From Nymphaea colorata (lineage: Eukaryota > Streptophyta > Magnoliopsida > Nymphaeales > Nymphaeaceae), in the NCBI RefSeq assembly GCF_008831285.2, contig NC_045138.2:32461934-32525933 (forward strand): a stretch of DNA of 64,000 nucleotides, given 5' to 3'. How positions within the stretch are numbered: the stretch's first letter is position 1; the number at the start of each line of letters is the position of its first letter. A model generated the notes under the pieces. The model made no database searches. It was not told the origin of the DNA and was given only the letters and a program-made list of their open reading frames with translations. The position numbers and the translations under genes were made by a program. Positions 21,594 through 33,605 of the stretch are shown here, piece after piece.

Positions 21594-22161
21594 TATATAT
21601 ATTATACGATTAATGGCATTCAAACAGAAAATACATGAGCTTATCGTCAGAAGCAGATATTTAGATTTTCTCAAAGTAAAAACTTTTTGGCCTCTTTAGT
21701 ATTATAATGAAAACACGTAATAATAATAATAACAACCGTTCGCCAAAAAGTGTAAACGAGGTCGTCCAAGTACTATTGTTGTGTTTAAATTTTAAAATGA
21801 CAGTCCGGGCTACGACGTTCTCGATAATGTTTGAATAGGAAGAGAGGAGGTGTCTTCTACTGGTCAATGGATATCTTGGCCATTAGATGTCGTTGCACCT
21901 CCTAATCCATGCACCTCAATTTTCAGATGTCTATGGATTTAAACCATTTTCCACTCCAAAATGTTTGGGTATAAAAGCTACTTGGTGCAATGTTGGATAG
22001 AAGCACCATTTCCAACATAATACACTTCACAATATTTGATTCCATCAAAGAAAGTAGAGAAGAGTATTTCAATACACTTCATATTTAAAAGGATCTCCTT
22101 TTTGTTGAGCTAGTATCCAACTTTAGATATGTCAGAGAACCAGAGCAGTCTAGTTAATTGA
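21119..22161. other. AT-rich intergenic DNA with a (TA)n microsatellite
   Basis: Holds a (TA)n run at 21561-21606. I see no gene. Confidence 0.6.
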
Positions 22162-22621
22162 ATGGTCTCTAAAGAGGATGCCAACAATCTCTTAAATTGT
22201 AAGTTCAGGCTTGACCCAGATATCAGTCCAGAGGTATGTTCTTGCATCAGCCAGTTTACTAGCTTCTCGAAACTTTTAAAAATGTATCATCATAATTGTG
22301 TTTTATTTCTAGGAAACTTGGATCCCCCACTTTCCTTTCCTTAGCAGAGTAACTTGCTTCTTTCTCATGATGCACATGCACATTTTTCTTCATGAAAATT
22401 AATTCTTTTTCTACCTTTACAGGCTGTCTATCAAAGGCTATTGCTTCTTGTGCTTCAATGGTCGTATCAACAACTTTTTTAAACGTGAAGAAGATGCATG
22501 TATGTTTCCAAAGGTACGTCTTGTAATTGAACGCTCTAACCCTTGTTCTGGTCGAACTCATGAGTTTGCAAGTGTGGGGCACTCTCTTTGTGACACCTGG
22601 TATGCAGGTTTTCTTTCCTAG
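22162..22621 (+). pseudogene. Two exon-like stretches, product unknown
   Basis: 22162-22233 is an open 24-codon stretch (MVSKEDANNLLNCKFRLDP, DISPE) ending at a good donor, GAG|GTATGT. From 22424 a second open stretch after a TTTACAG acceptor encodes LSIKGYCFLCFNGRINNF, FKREEDACMFPK and then reaches GTACGT, a possible donor at 22512; the frame stays open to a stop at 22619. I do not recognise the protein. These may be exons of one gene or decayed pieces. Confidence 0.25.
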
Positions 22622-25600
22622 TTACCTTAGTTCCTTAAGTAAATTGTATTTTTTTTTCTATTGAAACATGATGCTTATTTATACTTCTTGATCTTGAGAT
22701 TGATAGCAATTATTTCTTATTTTTCTGTTCTAGTTTAGATTTATTTAACTGTTATTTGTTTGCCTTGTAATTGCATTGAGATTATGTCTAAAAAGGATTG
22801 CTATGTTATGTTGAAGTTGTTTTAGTTTTGCCAGCTTAGTTGTGATCTTGTAGCCCTTGCTTGGATAGTATCAGCTATAGGTTTTCTAAAGGATTGGCAT
22901 TCACTTGCTGTCATTTTAAGTCTTGCATGAAACTGTTGCAACATGGTAGGTAGCTACTTTCCATGTTTATGGTTATCACAGGAAATGCAAGCTGAAACTT
23001 TCAGGAAAAGCAGCTGAAATTTGCAAAAAGTACAACATGACAGAAATTAACAGTGAAAGGACATTCTTATATGATATGATGGCACATCTATAAGATAGGC
23101 ACATCTAAAAAAAATAGTTAGGTTTGGGGAATTGTGGACTAATGGTTTTTTGTGATTTTGTAATGGACACTTGAATTGTTGTGGCACCACTTTGTGTAAT
23201 CATTGAAATCATTATTGCTAATTGTGGTAACTTGTATTTCAATGGTTATACTAGGTTGGTTGATTGATTTGTCGGTCTTGTTTTTGGTGCATGATCTCCA
23301 AATATCTCAAAGTTATTTTTTTGGTTTGTAAGATAGGTAGGATTTAGATTTTATATGGTTTATAACTAGTGTTGTATCTGTACCTTCTTGCACATTGATC
23401 ATAGGCTGAATGCTTAGGTATTATATTGTGAACTGCAGACTTGTATGGTATTTTGCTTTGATTTATGCATATCTTTTTTTGTCTTATTGCTTAGACAGTC
23501 ATTTTTTAGCAAATATTATTTGTGCTATCTAGCAAGGTGCATGGTCTTTAGTTTGGCATACCATTCGGGGTCTAACAGAGTCCAAATCTGTAGTTGTCAT
23601 TATGGTTTAACTGATGATTTTAGAAAACTTGCCGCGTAGTATTGGTTTATTTTGTTCTTCCTTAAGGAATGTGAAGAGCTTAACCCAAACCATTTGCCAA
23701 ACCTGCAATCAGTTAAGGACCCAACATTTATGGGAACTTGTCCCCCTTAAACTAGCCTTTTGTGTAGAAGACACTATTTTTATGGGAGTATTGGTGAAGT
23801 TTGTTTTTCTACCCAACCAACCCATCTTGTTTTTCATTTTGTCGTTTCTTTAGGGAGTATAGTTCCTTCCTCCTTTTGATATACCATTTGATGTCATGAA
23901 TTTTTATAAAAGAAAAAAATTTAAATTTTACTTAAAAACATTGTTAAAATTGTTTTCTCACACCATGATATATGCCTTTGGTTTATTCTTAGTACCTTCT
24001 CGAGTAAAAGGAGAAAATTTTAAGTTTTTGTTGTCAATCAATGGAAGAGGAAAGCTGAAAATTCCTGTATATGAGCAGTAAGGAAAAAACTTATGAAGCT
24101 GAGAAAGTCAAGACTAGAAAATGCTATTGACTCTGATGATCAAGCATCTACAAGGATTCAACAAGAAAATATCTTGAGAGAAAAGCCATAATGCTCTGTA
24201 AGATCTTGGCAGGTAGCAAAATGAGAGTTGAGAGATGGGCTCGGGGCTTGTGTAGTCGTTCCTCTGAGTCGTTAATCGAGAGTACCGGGTAGACATATAG
24301 GTGATTTATGTCTGTCCCGCGAAGATAACGACTTATGAACCTTTGGCTCATCGAAGCCCGTAAGCTGAAACGGGTGGGACACGTGACAAAGCTACACATT
24401 ACCACCAAAGCGGTGGAGCTCCGTAGTAGCCTTTGGGGTGGTGAGGTATTCCCTCAAAGGTGAAGGTCAGCCTTGAAAAAAAAAAACAAGAAAAAAAAAA
24501 TCGAAAAGCCAAAAGGCCAAATGCAAAAGAAAGAAAGAAAGAAAAAAAAGAAGAAGAAAAAAAAAGTGCCTGCCAAGTGATGAAAAAGCATGAAGGTTGA
24601 ACTCGCATGAATTGAATGTGACAATCTTTCATAGATGTGCGATGTTGGGATCAATATCTGCTTCTCTTTATTGATTACCTAAGATGCCGAGGATGATTCC
24701 TTTATGTTCATATTTTGGAAATTGAAAGACATCCTTCTAGAGATTTGATGGCATTGACGCAAAATGAATCTTGATGCTTGTACGGTACTATGGGTAAATG
24801 AAGGTCATACTATTTGCACAACACAGGCACTCTTGCTTATGAGTTAATTGATTGTTTTTGAACTATTTCAAAGTGAAAACTTGACATCTCTTGTTATATT
24901 TGTAGGCTTCCTAGACGTAGGATGAACTAACTAATTCTCGTTGGTCTTGAAAGATGTTTGTCATTTCATTACCAAACCACTTGTCCATTCATGGAATAGA
25001 TGAAATTCCTCAAAACCTAGTCCACTCATGCTGAGTGTGATGAATTTTCTATCATTTCCTCTGTCTCAGGAGACACAGATCATTAACTGAGTGTATTCAA
25101 CATAACCCAGACTTAGGGTTGAGTCTGTCATGGAAGGCCTTTTATCTCTTTTCAAAAGAATTAGTCGATTTTGAATTGTTACATTTTTAAAAGTTCCATC
25201 CATCGAAGCTGCATTATGTCCCTGGGTCCGTCATGGTTTTAGACCAGGTTTGTACTCAGTTTCTTCGTGTCTTGTTAGTCGAATAGATGCTTTAGTTAAG
25301 CATTGTACATGTCCATCATAGGTCAAGGTCATTGGTTTGATTTGTTTTCAAGATCACATTCTGGTTTAGATAGAGTATTTTAGTTTTGTTGAGTTGACCC
25401 ATTGTTGGTTTGATTTTCTGGTAGTTCAATTTTTTCTTTTATTGTCTACTTAGTGGTTTTCCAGCTTGTAGTGTTTATTTTTCACTTTCATTGTGAAATG
25501 GGTTTGTTTAGGAGCTTTGTTGACTTAGTTGTTTGATTTTCATTTTTCAATGTATTTACTCGATTCTTTTGATAAATAAAATCTGATCAAGGGGTATGTT

Positions 25601-25880
25601 GGTTGTTGTGTCGCATTTTGATACTTTGAATTGCATACTTCATTGCTTAAGTTTTTAGGTTGCTTGGCTGAATATCTATGATGACATTATCATCGCATCT
25701 AAGGGGTCAGCATGTCAACTGCGAGTTTAAGTCTTGCTGTTTTGTGTAATAGTGCATATCTATTTTCATTAGTTTTAGGTTTCTAGAGGTAGGAACTGGA
25801 ACTACTGATGGTGCACTACATTAAGAGTTGAAGGTGAAGAACAACAACAAGGTGGAGGGGAGAAAGTTGTAATTAACAGC
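22622..25880. other. AT-rich unclassified DNA with A-rich tract
   Basis: No recognisable gene. 24110-24460 is richer in GC and reads like old transposon sequence, followed by an A/AG-rich tract at 24474-24567. Open frames there come from low complexity. Confidence 0.4.
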
Positions 25881-26396
25881 TTGGGATTTGGAAATGCTAT
25901 CCACTTCTTATATACAAAAAGGGCTACGTTTACAAATCCTCTAGGCTGTTGGAAGCCACCACCGAACGCCGCCTCAAGTCATCCCTCTCCCGATGCCTCT
26001 TGCACTTCCCCTTGTGAGACTACCAACTTCGTTGATTGCTGTGATGAAGGTGTATGGTTTGATGTGTTTGATTGCTGTGACGAAGGTGTATGGTTTGATG
26101 TGGCTGCTGCCGATTGGGTCGGTGTGTTGAAGTTGATGTCCGCTGGTGAGGTTCAAGTCATTGTCAATTCCTTGTTGCCACTGGTTGATGGCACGATGAT
26201 CAACTTTGATGATTACTTTCTGCCTCTCCTTGCAGTTCAGGTATTCTCTTTCCATCTTTTGTGGATTAATTTCTTTGTCACCAGCTCTACCATCACTCTT
26301 TTAGGTGTAAGCTCTGTTATTCTTGATTTCCCACAAAAATTACATGCATGTGAGACTGTCAAAACTTACCCACTGTTTGTTTGGATGGAAGGATAG
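25881..26396 (+). other. Unrecognised open frame of 171 codons with an internal 36-bp repeat
   Basis: The longest ATG-started open frame outside the satellite. It contains a tandem 12-residue repeat (DCCDEGVWFDVF, then DCCDEGVWFDVA) at about 26034-26106. The minus strand is also open over 25974-26255. The second half is hydrophobic without a clear membrane pattern. No family is recognised, and both-strand openness argues against a real gene. It may be part of an unclassified transposon. Confidence 0.2.
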
Positions 26397-26439
26397 AAAT
26401 GAATGGATGTAAAGGAAAAGGAAAGAAAGAGAAGGGAAG

Positions 26440-28162
26440 GGGATGAGAAGGGAAACGAGAAGAAAGGAAAATGAAGGACAGTCCACCATCGATCTTTATC
26501 TATTTTTTGGTCAAATTTAGGTGTTGAACTCAACTTTACGCCCTATTTCAGAATTTTTGGACCTGAAGATTTGATATTACAGATTTTTTATAAAACTCTG
26601 CTACCTGGGTGCGTGGAGTTGGAATTTCTAATATTTACCTGATTTTCCCCTAATTTTAGCTTTCTAAAGCTTATTTTGTCTAGTAAATCATGTCTAGTAA
26701 ATCATGTGCTAGTCTAGGAATGAGTTTTAGGGTAGGTAACATTGTGCTTGCATGGCCTCTTCTTGACGTGCATGCAAAGGGCGGATACCACCGAAAGAAG
26801 AAGCTCAAGAAGTGTAGGAGAATCCCAAAGCCATATTTTCAGCCCCTTGAGCATGTAAGCGTAGACCTCACAAGGAGTATTTTGTGTTTGAAGAGCTCCT
26901 ACGGTTGGTGTTGGATAAAATTGAAGTTTAATTGGAGGAAATTTTCACGCACTGAAGGATGTGTGTTCATTTTGTTTGATCACTGTACATTTTTGTATAT
27001 GATGCACTGGTGCCATTATTTTGTTTGATCACTGTACATTCTTGCATATGATGCACTGGTGCCATTATGAAGGACAAGCTCAGGTGTCACAAGGGTTTGA
27101 GAAATGACAGAAGGCACAAGGATTTGAGAAACTACCGGCCTACACAAGGATTCGACAAACGACAGGCCTTCTCACACTAGGTCTCTTTTGTTGGCAAGTT
27201 TTATGAGACGTGAACTCTCTAAGAAGTCAAGTTTTATAACATGTTTAATGAAGAGACACTCTCTAGAACTAGCCCCTTGATCATGTGAGAGGCGATGAAG
27301 CCCATGTTAACCCTCTTAGGGAGTATTTTGAGCTTAAAGAACTCCTGCAGTTGGCCACCATCGAGATGCTGTTGACCCCAGAAATCTTCACGCTCCATAG
27401 ATACCCTTGGAGACTTTAGGGTTACACAAAAACTTAATGAGGCTTACCTCTGGGTGAGACTCTTCTTCTGGCCTAACTTAGAGTTGGGGAGAGTGCATTG
27501 GTTAATTGCTTACATTGCTGCCCCCTATAATGGATGCTGAAGCAGTTCAGTTTGCTGCACATGAAGCCTTGGTTGATGCTCTGGATGCTTACAATTCGTC
27601 CTAGAGACATGATGAATAGCAATCCTATAGTGAGAGAGTCAGAAACGAGAATCATATTGGATTCTTTAAAGAACAAGGGGATGAGAAGCGAAAGGAAAAT
27701 GAAGGAAAGTCCACCTTCCACCTTTATCTATTTTTTGGTCAAAGTTAGGTATTGAACTCAACTTTACACCCTCAAAATTTCAGAACTTTTGGACCTGATG
27801 ATTTGATGTTATAGAATTTAAAATTTTTATTAAACTCTGTTTTCTGCTACCTGGGTGCCTGGAGTTGGAATTTCTGATATTTACCTGATTTTTCCCTAAT
27901 TCTAGCTTTCTAAAGCTTATTTTGTTTAGTTCAAATCCCTTAGGGTAGGTAACATCATGGGTGGGTGGCTTCTTCTTGAAGTGCATGTGAGGGGCTGGTG
28001 ACCACTGAAAGAGGAAGCTCGAGAAGTGTAGGAGAATCCCAAAGCTGTATTTTCAGCCCCTTGAGCATGTGAGAGGTGATGAAGCCCATGTTAGACCTGG
28101 TAAGGAGTATTTTGTGCTTCAAGAAACTCCTATGGTTGGTGTTGGATAAAATTGAAGTTGAA
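26440..28162. repeat. Direct duplication of about 0.49 kb
   Basis: 26440-26931 and 27669-28162 are diverged direct copies (shared: TCTATTTTTTGGTCAAA, TTGAACTCAACTTTAC, CTGGAGTTGGAATTTCT, GAAGTGTAGGAGAATCCC, TTGGTGTTGGATAAAATTG). A third partial copy of the last part lies at about 27270-27345. The intervening DNA carries small tandem repeats. Confidence 0.8.
26970..27069. repeat. 50-bp tandem repeat, two copies
   Basis: Units at 26970 and 27020 share TTTTGTTTGATCACTG and ATATGATGCACTGGTGCC. Confidence 0.85.
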
Positions 28163-28169
28163 ACGGGTT

Positions 28170-28510
28170 GGAGACGTGTGCGGTTTCAAGAATCGGGTTG
28201 GAGAGGTAGAACCAGGTTGGAGAGGTCGAACCGAGTTGGAGAGGCATCTCAGACATTCTAGGAACCGGTTGGGGAGGCATCTCAGTTTCAAGTACCGGGT
28301 TGGGAGTTATCTCGGTTTCAAAAACAATATCTCGATTTCAAAAATCGGGTTGGGGAGGCATCTAAGTATCAAGGAGGCATCTAAGTATCAAGAACCGGGT
28401 TGGATTGGGGATGCATCTTGGTTTCACTACAACAAATAACAAATATATGCGGTTTGGGTTGAGGATGCATCTCAGTTTCACTACAACATGTAACAAATAT
28501 ATGCGGTTTC
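28170..28510. repeat. Degenerate GGGTTGG/GGCATCT repeats ending in CACTA-like motifs
   Basis: Short repeats of the form AACCGGGTTGGGGAGGCATCT recur eight or more times with variation. Two 44-bp-spaced copies of CACTACAAC (28435 and 28479), each followed by AACAAATATATGCGGTTT-like sequence, resemble termini of plant CACTA transposons. No transposase and no opposite end were found. Confidence 0.5.
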
Positions 28511-28740
28511 AAAAGCGATTCCTCTGTTAGACATGCCTGACTAGCCTATCAGGATGCAATTTTTATTGTTAGGGAATTTGAAAATAATGAGCAAGTAAAT
28601 CGATGGCGGTACCTTTTCCATTTTATGCATCAAGAGCAAAATTGTTTAAATTTGTTTGTGTAGCACCCTGTCCGTTGCTATGCCGAGCTCGCTTGGCAGA
28701 AGAACAGCAGTAGCTGAGTAGGGATTGGTGGCCTCCAAAG

Positions 28741-29449
28741 GCCCTCCACTGGCTGGACGAGCAGCTGAGCCGAAATGGTTCTCCTCGTATTAGGTAAGTT
28801 ACAGAGAAATCAAGTCATGAGGGAGAAACAGGGGATTGCGATGGTTGTGCACTTCACCGGATGGACAGATTTCCCGTTGAGATCAAACGGGGGGTGTCTC
28901 TCTCAACTACTCCCCCACAGGGTCTCTGCGAGGAAGGCAGGAGTAGAGGATGGACAAGGGAGGCTTGGGAACAGGGAAGGCCGCAGCGCTGCTTCCGTCG
29001 CACCCCAGTTGGACTCTCGCTGAGATGAAACTGAGATAAGTTTTTGTCTGGAGACCGGTCGGGGGAGGCCGCACTGCTTCCGTCGCTCCCCAATTGGACT
29101 CTCGCTGGGACGATTGCAAAGAATAATATAAACTAAGATAAGTTTTTGTCTAGAGACCTTACCAATCGGTCGGTCGAGAGTCCCAGCAATAGATGTCTGG
29201 GGAAGCAGAGGATTCACGACTGCGCTCCCTCGCTCAGATGCCCGAACAGGGGATGCAGGAAACAGGGACAGAGAGGGTGACCGGAAGTTTGTCTACTCCG
29301 ACCAGCTCCGGCAGTCTCTGTGAGCTCAGGTTCTTTCGATCCGTAGCTGAGAGGAGGATCTCCCTGGAAAATCTTGCAGGGAGAGGACACTTGTAGAATT
29401 AGCGCCTGATTTTTGAATGGAAGTGGTGGAGCAGAGGAAGATGGCAGAA
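28741..29449. repeat. GC-rich unclassified element, copy A
   Basis: Nearly identical to 32015-32720. Shared segments include GAGCAGCTGAGCCGAAATGG, CACTTCACCGGATGGACAG and GCTGCTTCCGTCGCACCCCA; an internal segment (GTTGGACTCTCGCTG) is repeated. Open frames occur on both strands without recognisable products. Copy A lacks about 24 bp present in copy B near 29023. Confidence 0.85.
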
Positions 29450-30104
29450 CAGGCGATCGAAAATCGCCTGATTCCAGCAAACTCCGGCACCGGTTCCAGT
29501 CGAGCACTGGACCGTTGGATCCGCACCTTTCGGGCGATGCTACAGGTTGGGCTTGTTGGATCCGACACTAACCCACGGTGCTGTCTGAGCAGTTTGAGGG
29601 CCAGCGGAGACCCGCGTCGGCGGTGGTGTGCAGTTAAATCAGGGGCGCTGGAAATCTTACTATTCTAGTGGGGACTTCCTCCGGCGACAAGATATGGCTC
29701 GATGGAACCGCAGCGAGTCGGGGATTCTGTATCCGGTGACGTGAGCTTACTGATGGAAAGGAGAACCTTGATTATGATGGGGAGCGGTGCGCAGGACCAA
29801 AAATTTTGGGGGCTTCTGCAAGAGGTAACCTCGCTGCCAAGGGCATCCACGAGTCTCATTCGGAAGGGTTTGCGGCCATTGGTGTGGTCACCAGCAGAAA
29901 TACAGCAGCTTGCAAGAGGGACGAACCACCAAGTGCACCGCACACGGCCGAATGGGCCTAATCCTCAGCAGCAAGAAGAGGGGCAACAAGGCGGGCTGAG
30001 GCCCAGTTAGGGGAGCTCCACTGGGCAGAGGGCAGTTAGGGGAGCTCCACTGGGCAGAGGGCACGTTGGAGAGGAAGAGACACGATCTAGGTGAATTCCT
30101 GGCA
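29450..30104. other. GC-rich continuation of copy A, unclassified
   Basis: GC-rich sequence continues to about 30100 with open frames on both strands (for example 29702-30010 +). None resembles a family I know. A 29-bp tandem duplication lies at 30005-30062. Probably the interior of the same mobile element, possibly a LINE or a gene-carrying transposon. Confidence 0.35.
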
Positions 30105-30105
30105 G

Positions 30106-30620
30106 GTGCTCCCTCTTTTTTTCCCTCATTGGTTCTTCCCTAATGCCTTCCTTAGGCGGATGAGCCAATACGCGCTCACAGTCGATAACTTCTTTGAGCG
30201 TCGCCTCCAGACGGTCGTGTTATAGTCGGGGATGGCTACGTCGAACAGGGGAAAGGTGAGTTAGGATTTCTAGGGCAGGTTTCAACAGTGTTTATTTTTT
30301 TATTTTGCGTTTGTCATTGGATTTCTGGATAATTCAAACATGGGAAATTTAACAGATTTCTTTCTTATTCTTGTGGTGCTTATGGAAATCGTTGATGCAG
30401 GATATGGCGTTTTTGTGCATCAACGGATTCAGACTGTCTGCCCTTGAGCGGTGCTCCCTTTCTTTTTCCCCCATTGGTTCTTCCTTAATGCGTTCCTTAG
30501 ACGGATGAGCCAGTACGTGATCACAGTCGATAACTTCTTTGTCTCCAGACGCTCATGTTAAAGTCGGGGATGGCTACCTCAAACAGGAGAAAAGTAAGTT
30601 AGGGTTTCTCGGGCTGGGAT
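30106..30620. repeat. Direct repeat of about 0.17 kb
   Basis: 30106-30275 and 30450-30620 share GGTGCTCCCT, CATTGGTTCTTCC, CACAGTCGATAACTTCTTTG and GTCGGGGATGGCTAC, in the same orientation about 345 bp apart. Confidence 0.8.
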
Positions 30621-30990
30621 GCTCGATGTCTTGGAACCTTGGCCTTGTCATCCTCTGTCCACTCACAATCTCAAGGACTATGACCTCAAGACAGCTGGGT
30701 TGGGACAATTGAAATAGGAAAGTTCTAATTCAATATCAGACGGGGAAGAGAGTTTGATCTTAAAAGCAATCACAAGGGTTTTGATTTTCGTTCTACTTGG
30801 TCTTCTTGTAGTGTGCATGATTGTTGTGGGGATGTGCCTAGGGTTCCGACCTTGACTTGCTCTGGTTTTTAAGGATCGGATTTAGGAAAATCAACAATTG
30901 AATGAGAATCGAGCCACTCGCTTTTGCCGCCACAGTTTTGGTCCTTATTTTTTTGTTCGGTTTACTAACTACAGTTGTCTTTTCCTGTAG

Positions 30991-31116
30991 AGCACCTCAC
31001 TGTCAGTTAACAATGTTCTTGCATGTTGTGGGTCTATGTGTGGAGGTGGCTGTGATGGAGGCTGGCCTATCAATGGCTGTCAATACTTTGTCCAAAATGG
31101 CGTCGTCACAGAAGAG
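30991..31116 (+). pseudogene. Single exon of a cathepsin B-like cysteine protease
   Basis: An intact 42-codon exon between a CTGTAG acceptor and a GAG|GTATAA donor. It encodes [20 protein letters not shown], then [19 protein letters not shown]. This is the stretch after the catalytic cysteine in papain-family cathepsin B proteins (LSVNDLLACCGF.CG.GCDGGYP..A..YFV..GVVT.E), which hydrolyse proteins in vacuole or apoplast. The exons for the catalytic Cys and His are not found in the neighbouring kilobases, so this is an isolated fragment, perhaps carried by the surrounding transposon DNA. No stop is present in this exon. Confidence 0.82.
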
Positions 31117-32014
31117 GTATAATATTAAAGATTGATATTCTGTAGCTCGGTCTTTGAATTGTGTAGTAGACATAGTTTCCCAAACGAGTAACCATGTAGA
31201 AATCCTTCATCAAATGTGCTGCTGATTGACTTCTTTTGGTATGCATTATACAGTAAGAGCTAAATTTATCCTATGCTTGGGATTCCTTCACGGATATAGC
31301 AATCTTTATGCACTATTTTTGAACATAGAAATAATATGCCTAAAGATGGGGATGAGAATGGAAGTGCAGCCGATGTTCTTAAGAAAGGAGATGAGAGGAT
31401 AGGTTCTGGTCTTCAAGCTGCACAGCTGCATTTTTCACACATCCTCCACTCACATCGGTATTTCCAAAAGTACAACAAGGCTCAAGCTAAGCCAAAGAAT
31501 GGAAAGGAAGAAGGTTGAAGATGCCCGGCCAAAAAAAACCCTCGTTGCCTGTTCATTGAAAGTTCAACCAAATTTTACATTTGATTCTTGGAATTCATCC
31601 TCTGGTGTTGGTTTCGGCTTTGTGTTGAGAGAGAATTTCTTCATTTGAAATTATAAAAAAAGCAAAAAAAATAAGAAAAGGAACTGATATATGCTGAAAA
31701 AACCAAAGTCAACCAGCTGCAATATAGATTTCTCAGCTGAAGCCTTCCTTCTGTTTTTCTTTTTCCTTTTTTTTCTACAATCTTATGTGCTACAAATTGT
31801 ATTAGATATACCATGTTAACCAGTGAGTATAAACTATAAAGTGATTCTCTATCCCTCGAAGTTGCCTTGTGAACGTCTCTACTAATAACTCATACTAGAA
31901 TTCAAAACCAATTCATCATAAGTAGCTAATCAATCATGAAACCATTCATGTAACATACATACACACATAGAAGCTTGAAGGATGCTTGTCCACCAAGAAC
32001 AGTCCAAGATGCCC
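31117..32014. other. Unclassified DNA between two repeat copies
   Basis: Contains a 60-codon open frame (31336-31518 +; MPKDGDENGSAADVLKKGD) with no recognised similarity. Otherwise AT-rich. Confidence 0.35.
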
Positions 32015-32720
32015 GCCCTCCACTGGCTGGACGAGCAGCTCAGCCGAAATGGTTCTCCTCGTAGCAGGTAAGTTACAGAGAAATCAAGTCATGAGGGAGA
32101 AACAGGGGATTGCGATGGTTGTGCACTTCACCGGATGGACAGATTTCCCGTTGAGATCAAACGGGGGGTGTCTCTCTCAACTACTCCCCCACAGGGTCTC
32201 TGCCAGGAAGGCAGGAGTAGAGGATGGACAAGGGAGGCTCGGGAACAGGGAAGGCCGCAGCGCTGCTTCCGTCGCACCCCAGTTGGACTCTCGCTGAGAT
32301 GATTGCAGGAGAATAATATAAACTGAGATAAGTTTTTATCTGGAGACCGGTCGGGGGAGGCCGCACTGCTTCCGTCGCTCCCCAGTTGGACTCTCGCTGG
32401 GACGATTGCAGAGAATAATATAAACTGAGATAAGTTTTTGTCTGGAGACCTTACCAATCGGTCGGTTGAGAGTCCTAGCAATAGATGTCTGGGGAAGCAG
32501 AGGATTCACGACTGCTCGTTCAGATGCCCGAACAGGGGACGCAGGAAACAGGGACAGAGAGGGTGGCCGGAAGTTTGTCTACTCCGACCTGCTCCGGCAG
32601 TCTCTGTGAGCTCAGTAGCTGAGAGGAGGATCTCCCTAGAAAATCTTGCAGGGAGAGGACACTTGTAGAATTAGCGCCTGATTTTTTAATGGAAGTGGTG
32701 GAGCAGAGGAAGATGGCTGA
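32015..32720. repeat. GC-rich unclassified element, copy B
   Basis: Second copy of 28741-29449, same orientation. Its right end, at GAGGAAGATGGCTGAACA, joins directly to a minus-strand Copia gag fragment. Confidence 0.85.
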
Positions 32721-33413
32721 ACACGACTAGCTTCGTGTTGGAATAACTTAGCCTTGAGATCTTCGAAAGATGGAAGAATAGGTAGGACTTCCAAGGCTGT
32801 GCAAAAAATATCAAAATCTGTTCCCAGTCCACTCAAGGCTTGTTGCACTTTGTCCTTGTCGCTGACGGGATGTCCAATGGCAGCAAGTTGATCACTTAAC
32901 ACTTTTAATTTCATTCAAATACTCCAAAACAGTACGCGTCCCACGCTTGATGTCCTCAAATTGCCTTCTTAACTACAGAAAACGTGCTTCGGATACTTGA
33001 GAATACGTGGTGGCAAGGGTAGACCACAACTCTAGGGCTGTTAAATCTTCATCAATACCTCCTAATACTTCCTCTGACAAAGTAGAAGTAATATAGGCAA
33101 CAAGGGACTGGTCGTGAGCTAGCCAAGCTTCATACTCAAGATTATTTTCAGTAATGGTTTCATATTCAAATCTGATTTCACTCATAGCCGCAGCCGCAGC
33201 AGCTTGATCTCCCACTACGGTCTTCTTCACTTCACGGTCAATATACATAGGAGGTGCTGGAGTGGTCCCATCGATATGCCCGTAGAGTCTATGACTTTTA
33301 ATAAAAGGGACTATTTGACGTTTCCAAGTCAAATAGTTACTATGATTCAGCTTTTGAGAAATAAGTTGGGAGAGAAAGCTAGAAGATAGAAGAGAGGGAG
33401 TCGGCTGATCCAT
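32721..33413 (-). pseudogene. Copia gag fragment (Retrotran_gag/UBN2 type)
   Basis: The start codon at 33411-33413 gives MDQPTPSLLSSSF, then LNHSNYLTWKRQIVPFIKSH, EYEAWLAHDQSLVAYI, DLTALELWSTLATTYSQ and, in another frame, LSDQLAAIGHPVSDKDKV and SFEDLKAKLFQHEASR. This matches the capsid-like part of plant Copia gag. The frame breaks near 32970. The zinc knuckle and all of pol are absent. Gag would form the RNA-packaging particle in the cytoplasm. Confidence 0.87.
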
Positions 33414-33593
33414 AATTGATTTAGGGCAACGACATAAATTAGGGCAAAACGATGAGAAAATAGGGCACAACGATTAGGGCAAATCACGCAAGATTTAGGG
33501 CAGAAACTGAAAAGAGGGATGACCACGCCAGAAAAGAAAGAATTTAGGGCAGATTAGGGCTAATCACATCAAACCGGAGGACGATGCAACCTG

Positions 33594-33605
33594 GCTCTGA
33601 TACCA
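33594..33605 (-). promoter_or_regulatory. Primer-binding site of the second Copia element
   Basis: The minus strand reads TGGTATCAGAGC immediately after the LTR end. Confidence 0.9.

Noticed and set aside
24399-24654. Hydrophobic minus-strand open frames (Phe-rich)
   Set aside because: Produced by an A/AG-rich low-complexity tract.
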